Below are positions 59,609-64,000 of a stretch of 64,000 bases of DNA, piece by piece (the stretch's first letter is position 1; the number at the start of each line of letters is the position of its first letter). Location of the stretch: the NCBI RefSeq assembly GCF_024436035.1, contig NZ_JANFNG010000019.1, positions 1 to 64,000 on the forward strand. Reading direction: 5' to 3'. Origin of the DNA: Streptomyces humicola (GTDB lineage: Bacteria; Actinomycetota; Actinomycetes; Streptomycetales; Streptomycetaceae). The notes under the pieces are model-generated. The model saw nothing but the letters and a program-made list of their open reading frames with translations. It searched no databases and had not been told where the DNA came from. The position numbers were made by a program, and so were the translations under genes.

Positions 59609-60925
59609 TCACGCGGGGACGTGAACCGCCGAAACGCGGCTGACCGTGATCCGCTCGCGCTCGCGCCTCGCCGCGCGGCGGCGCAGGCGGAGGATCTGGC
59701 TCAGGCCGAGACCCTGCAGCACGAAGATGCTGCTGAGCGCGATCGCGTAGTTGTCGCCCGTCGCGTCGAGCAGGACGCCTATAGCCAGCAGCGCGATCAT
59801 CGACGCCGTGAAGCCGCCCATGTTGACGATTCCCGACGCCGTGCCCAGCCGCTCCGGCGGGTTCGCGGGGCGGGCGAAGTCGAAGCCGATCATCGACGCC
59901 GGGCCGCAGGCCCCGAGCACGGAGCACAGCACGATCAGCAGCCACATCGGCGCGTGCGCCCCCGGCCAGGCGAGAACCGCGATCCAAGCCGTGGCCGTCG
60001 TCGCGATCACGCCCAGCGCGAGTGGCATCCGCGCACCGTGATGGCGGGCGATGACCTGGCCGAAGACCATCCCCAGCGCCATGTTGGAGACCACCACGAG
60101 CGTCAGCAGCGTGCCCGCCGCGCCCTGAGAAAGCCCCTCCCCCTCGACGAGGAACGGCATCCCCCACAGCAGCAGGAACACCATCGCCGAGAACTGCGTG
60201 GTGAAGTGCACCCACATCCCGAGCCGTGTGCCCGGCTCCCGCCAGGCGTCGACGAGCTGCCTGCGGACGGCGGCGGCCGACGGCGGCTCGGAAGGCGGCG
60301 GTTCGAAGCCCTCTGGATGGTCCTTCATACAGGTCAGCACGAGGATCAGGACAAGGGCGCCGCCGAGCGCCGTGCCCACGAAGGTCGCCGTCCAGCCGAT
60401 CGAGTGCAGCAGCCGCGAGAGCAGCAGCGTGCTGACGAGGTTGCCGGCCATGCCGAACAGCGCGGCGCCCTGGGCTATCAGCGGTCCGCGCCGCGCCGGG
60501 AACCAGCGCGCGCCGAGTCGTAGCACGCTGATGAACGTCATCGCGTCCCCACAGCCCAGCACCGCGCGGGCGCCGAGGGCGAGGCCGTACGAGTGGCAGA
60601 GCGCGAACCCCAGCTGCCCGGCGGTGAGTAGCACGATGCCGACGCTGAGCACCCGCTTGGTACCGAACCGGTCGACGAGCAGGCCGACGGGTATCTGCAT
60701 CCCCGCGTAGACCAGCACCTGGAGGATGGAGAAGGTGGACAGCTCGGAGGCGCTGACGTGGAAGCGCGCCGCCGCGTCGATGCCGGCGACGCCGAGGCTG
60801 GAGCGGTGCACCACGGCGATCATGTAGACGAGGACGCCGATGCTCCACACGGCGACGGCACGCGAACCGCCCGGCGGGTCGCCGGGCAGTCTCAGCTTGT
60901 TCCTGTCGGTCTCGATCACGCTCAT
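59609..60925 (-). CDS. MFS transporter
   Basis: 438 residues, twelve predicted membrane helices. The MFS motif A region appears as GLLVDRFGTKRVLS after helix 2; other typical segments are LGARAVLGCGDAMTFI and LGTASGIVNMGGFTASMIALL. Its start overlaps the stop of the GntR regulator (four bases), so the regulator and transporter form one operon. The substrate is not predictable; MFS plus FCD-type GntR pairs often handle organic acids. Confidence 0.88.
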   Translation of the reverse strand: MSVIETDRNKLRLPGDPPGGSRAVAVWSIGVLVYMIAVVHRSSLGVAGIDAAARFHVSASELSTFSILQVLVYAGMQIPVGLLVDRFGTKRVLSVGIVLLTAGQLGFALCHSYGLALGARAVLGCGDAMTFISVLRLGARWFPARRGPLIAQGAALFGMAGNLVSTLLLSRLLHSIGWTATFVGTALGGALVLILVLTCMKDHPEGFEPPPSEPPSAAAVRRQLVDAWREPGTRLGMWVHFTTQFSAMVFLLLWGMPFLVEGEGLSQGAAGTLLTLVVVSNMALGMVFGQVIARHHGARMPLALGVIATTATAWIAVLAWPGAHAPMWLLIVLCSVLGACGPASMIGFDFARPANPPERLGTASGIVNMGGFTASMIALLAIGVLLDATGDNYAIALSSIFVLQGLGLSQILRLRRRAARRERERITVSRVSAVHVPA

Positions 60926-61584
60926 GCCTCCCCCCTCACCAGGGCCTTCACCCGGCTGACGTGCCGGTGGACCATCGCTGCCGCCGCGTCTGCGTCGCCG
61001 CTCCGCAGCGCGGCGAGCAGTTCTCCGTGTTCGGCGATGTTCTTGGCGACGCGGCCCGGGTCGGCGTGCATCACCTGCACGCCCATCCGCAGCTGGCGGT
61101 CGCGCAGCTGGTCGTACAGGTGGGACAGGATCGCGTTGCCTGCGGCGCGGACGATCTCCGCGTGGAAGCAGCGGTCGGTGACGGCGGCCGCGGCGAGGTC
61201 ACCGGTCCGTGCGTGCTCCTCGTGCTCGGCCAGCAACTCCTCCAGCTTGCGGAGGAGTTGAGGTTCAGCCGGGACGACCTTGCGGATCGCGTGCTCCTCG
61301 ACGAGCAGCCGGGTCTCGACTACGTCGGCGATCTCCTGTGCGGAGACCGGGAGCACGAGCGCGCCCTTCTTCGGGTAGAGCTTGATCAGCCCTTCCGCTT
61401 CGAGGCGCAGCAGCCCTTCCCGTACGGGGGTGCGTGAGACCCCGACCGCCTCGGCGAGATCGCCCTCGGTGAGCAGCGTGCCGCCCTCGTAACGCCGTTC
61501 GAGCACGGCCTGCTTGACATGGGCGTAGACCCGCTCGGCGGCGGGCGGCTGCTTGGTGGTGGTGCCGGAGGCAGTCGAAATCAT
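60922..61584 (-). CDS. GntR-family (FadR/FCD subfamily) regulator
   Basis: 220 residues from ATG 61584 (a GTG at 61593 is possible; neither has a ribosome binding site). Winged helix at 14-80 (GTLLTEGDLAEAVGVSRTPVREGLLRLEAEGLI). The C-terminal FCD helical domain (about 90-215) carries metal or ligand residues in DRCFHAEIVRAAGN and AEHGELLAALRSGD. It lies directly upstream of the MFS gene and probably represses the pair via the operator at 61601-61613. Confidence 0.9.
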   Translation of the reverse strand: MISTASGTTTKQPPAAERVYAHVKQAVLERRYEGGTLLTEGDLAEAVGVSRTPVREGLLRLEAEGLIKLYPKKGALVLPVSAQEIADVVETRLLVEEHAIRKVVPAEPQLLRKLEELLAEHEEHARTGDLAAAAVTDRCFHAEIVRAAGNAILSHLYDQLRDRQLRMGVQVMHADPGRVAKNIAEHGELLAALRSGDADAAAAMVHRHVSRVKALVRGEA

Positions 61585-61600
61585 GATGAGCACATCATAG

Positions 61601-61613
61601 ATACATCATGTAT
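61601..61613. promoter_or_regulatory. GntR-type operator palindrome
   Basis: ATACATCATGTAT, perfect 6-bp arms about a central base, 17 bases upstream of the GntR start. Typical size and position for FCD-type autoregulation. Confidence 0.6.
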
Positions 61614-61644
61614 GCGCGGGGAGGTGGCGTCCGGGATACGGACG

Positions 61645-61678
61645 ACGGGCCCGGCCGCGATGTACGCGCCGGGCCCGT
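61645..61678 (-). terminator. Terminator hairpin after the E2 gene
   Basis: ACGGGCCCGGC pairs perfectly with GCCGGGCCCGT over 11 bp around a 12-base loop, 25 bases beyond the E2 stop on the minus strand. Confidence 0.7.
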
Positions 61679-61702
61679 GACTGCTACTACGAGGCTGCGG
61701 GA

Positions 61703-63106
61703 CTACGCCCAGGTGATGAGCCGCTTCGGTTGTTCCAGGATGGCCGCGACGTCGGCGAGCACCTTGGAGCCCAGCTCCCCGTCGACCAGACGATGGTCGA
61801 AGGAGAGCGCCAGGGTGGTCACCTGGCGTGGCTTGACCTTGCCCTTGTGGACCCACGGCTGTTCCTTGACCGCGCCGAAGGCGAGGATCGCGGATTCACC
61901 GGGGTTGAGGATGGGCGTTCCGGTGTCGACGCCGAAGACGCCGACGTTGGTGATGGTCACCGTGCCGCCCTGCATGTCCGCCGGCTGCGTCTTGCCCTCG
62001 CGGGCGGTGGCCACCAGGTCGCCGAGCGCGGTGGCGAGTTCCGGCAGCGTCTTGGTGTGCGCGTCCTTGATGTTGGGGACGATCAGGCCGCGCGGGGTGG
62101 CCGCGGCGATGCCCAGGTTCACATAGTCCTTGTAGACGATCTCCTGGTTGGCCTCGTCCCAGGCGGCGTTGGCCTGCGGGTGCCGCTTGATCGCCACCAG
62201 CAGGGCCTTGGCCACCAGCAGCAGCGGGCTCACCCGCAGCCCCTCGAAGGCCTTGTCCTGCTTGAGCTGCCGCACGAGCTTCATCGTGCGGGTGATGTCG
62301 AACGTCACGAACTCGGTGACGTGCGGGGCGGTGAACGCGCTGGTCACCATCGCCTGGGCGGTGGCCTTGCGCACGCCCTTGATCGGGACGCGGCGTTCGC
62401 GTTCCGCGCGTTCCGCGGCGGATGCGACGGGGGCCGGAGCGGTCGGCCGCACCGGCTGCTCCTGCGGGGGAGCCGCCGCGGCGTGGACGTCCTCGCGGGT
62501 GATCGTGCCGTGCGGTCCGGTGGGAACCACGGCCGCCAGATCGACGCCGAGGTCCTTGGCCAGCTTGCGCACCGGCGGCTTGGCGAGCGGGCGCGGCTCC
62601 GACGGCTGCACGGACGGTACGGACTGCACGGACGGAGCCGGCGTCGTGGTCCGGCCACGCCCGTTGAGCTCCGAGGCCTGCACCGGGACGCCGGCGACGG
62701 GCTTGCGCGGGCGCCGCTTCGTCGACGACTCGCTCACGCCGTAACCCACCAGCACCGCCTGGCGCTTCTTCTCGGGCTCCGGCCCAGGCTGCGCGGGCTC
62801 CGGCGTCGCCGGTTCCTGCGCCGACCGGGCCGGTTCGGGTGCGGGCGCCCCGCCCGGCTGGGTGTCGACGGTGATGATGGCCGTACCGACGTCGACCGTG
62901 CGGCCCTCGGGGAAGCGGATCTCGTGGACCACGCCGTCGAAGGGGATGGGCAGTTCGACGGCGGCCTTGGCCGTCTCCACCTCGCAGACCACCATCCCGT
63001 CGTGGACGGTGTCCCCCGGCGCGACGTACCACTTGAGGATCTCGGCCTCGGTGAGCCCCTCGCCCACATCGGGCATCTTGAACTCACGGAAACGCTCTGC
63101 AGTCAT
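61703..63106 (-). CDS. 2-oxoacid dehydrogenase E2 (dihydrolipoamide acyltransferase)
   Basis: 467 residues. Lipoyl domain (1-80) with the lipoylated Lys47 in VETAKAAVEL; Pro/Ala-rich linker; peripheral-subunit-binding domain (about 175-215: PPVRKLAKDLGVDLAAVVPTG); catalytic domain (about 240-467) with LSFDHRLVDGELG, the HxxxDG active site. Single lipoyl domain and sequence favour the branched-chain (BKD) type, which supplies branched starters for fatty-acid synthesis. It follows E1-beta on the minus strand with a 21-base gap. Confidence 0.92.
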   Translation of the reverse strand: MTAERFREFKMPDVGEGLTEAEILKWYVAPGDTVHDGMVVCEVETAKAAVELPIPFDGVVHEIRFPEGRTVDVGTAIITVDTQPGGAPAPEPARSAQEPATPEPAQPGPEPEKKRQAVLVGYGVSESSTKRRPRKPVAGVPVQASELNGRGRTTTPAPSVQSVPSVQPSEPRPLAKPPVRKLAKDLGVDLAAVVPTGPHGTITREDVHAAAAPPQEQPVRPTAPAPVASAAERAERERRVPIKGVRKATAQAMVTSAFTAPHVTEFVTFDITRTMKLVRQLKQDKAFEGLRVSPLLLVAKALLVAIKRHPQANAAWDEANQEIVYKDYVNLGIAAATPRGLIVPNIKDAHTKTLPELATALGDLVATAREGKTQPADMQGGTVTITNVGVFGVDTGTPILNPGESAILAFGAVKEQPWVHKGKVKPRQVTTLALSFDHRLVDGELGSKVLADVAAILEQPKRLITWA

Positions 63107-63127
63107 GTTCGCTGCTCTCCTCGGCTC

Positions 63128-64000
<873 letters not shown>

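Overview
High GC, third-position G/C bias, GTG/TTG starts, mycothiol-family enzymes, SpoIIE/RsbW partner-switch proteins and a pSAM2-type integrative element point to a Streptomyces or close relative. Many core genes are ones I associate from memory with the origin-proximal part of the Streptomyces chromosome.

Layout. (1) 1-9.1 kb is an accessory mosaic: the end of a tandem-repeat protein, relics of a P-loop protein and an alcohol dehydrogenase, DUF202 and other membrane proteins, a CadD-type transporter, a large arylsulfatase, an IS1380-family insertion sequence sitting inside a serine-recombinase relic (5-bp target duplication visible), half of a tRNA-Tyr and the C-terminus of a dead integrase. 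(2) 9.12-19.45 kb is a complete actinomycete integrative and conjugative element (AICE) in tRNA-Ser(TGA), bounded by identical 58-bp att repeats. Its minus-strand genes run from a small regulator through the FtsK-like transfer protein, spread proteins, a RepSA-like initiator and Xis to Int. A second minus-strand unit encodes an ABM-domain protein and an XRE-TPR regulator. Two related small proteins and a small membrane protein lie on the plus strand, with a non-coding segment carrying a long inverted repeat and DnaA boxes. (3) 19.5-38.5 kb is core chromosome: HtrA-like protease, glycerophosphodiesterase, ATPase-fold regulators, SEC-C protein, prim-pol domain protein, PP2C phosphatase, M24 peptidase, an extracytoplasmic copper operon (membrane protein, YcnI, Sco, PCuAC, CopC-CopD) ending in a decayed DyP peroxidase (dtpA-like), then pheA, a DnaA-box cluster, serS and a HAD phosphatase. 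(4) 38.6-64 kb: metG, an iron-box-controlled EfeU-EfeO fusion with efeB, aspS, a PAS-GAF-PP2C-kinase protein, pirin, SseB, acyl-CoA dehydrogenase, M18 aminopeptidase, thioredoxin-NHL protein, a patch of broken small genes (54.9-56.6 kb), SGNH hydrolase, nitrilase-family amidase, a DinB/maleylpyruvate-isomerase-family protein, MFS plus GntR, and the E2 and E1-beta genes of a 2-oxoacid dehydrogenase running off the right edge.

How the parts work together. The AICE carries integration/excision, replication and transfer functions, and its two regulatory promoters share a CTAGTAC-N5-GTAC operator that its XRE protein may read. The copper operon supplies periplasmic Cu(I) chaperones for cuproenzymes, but its peroxidase gene is dead. 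Iron uptake (EfeUO plus EfeB) is expected to be under DtxR/DmdR control. PP2C phosphatases and RsbW-type kinases on both sides of the window suggest an anti-sigma signalling network.

The clearest novelty candidates are the layered mobile-DNA history at 6-9.2 kb, the shared AICE operator, the dtpA pseudogene, the serS-proximal DnaA-box cluster, and the apparent origin-spanning inversion joint between the HAD gene and metG. No wholly new defence or biosynthetic system was found.
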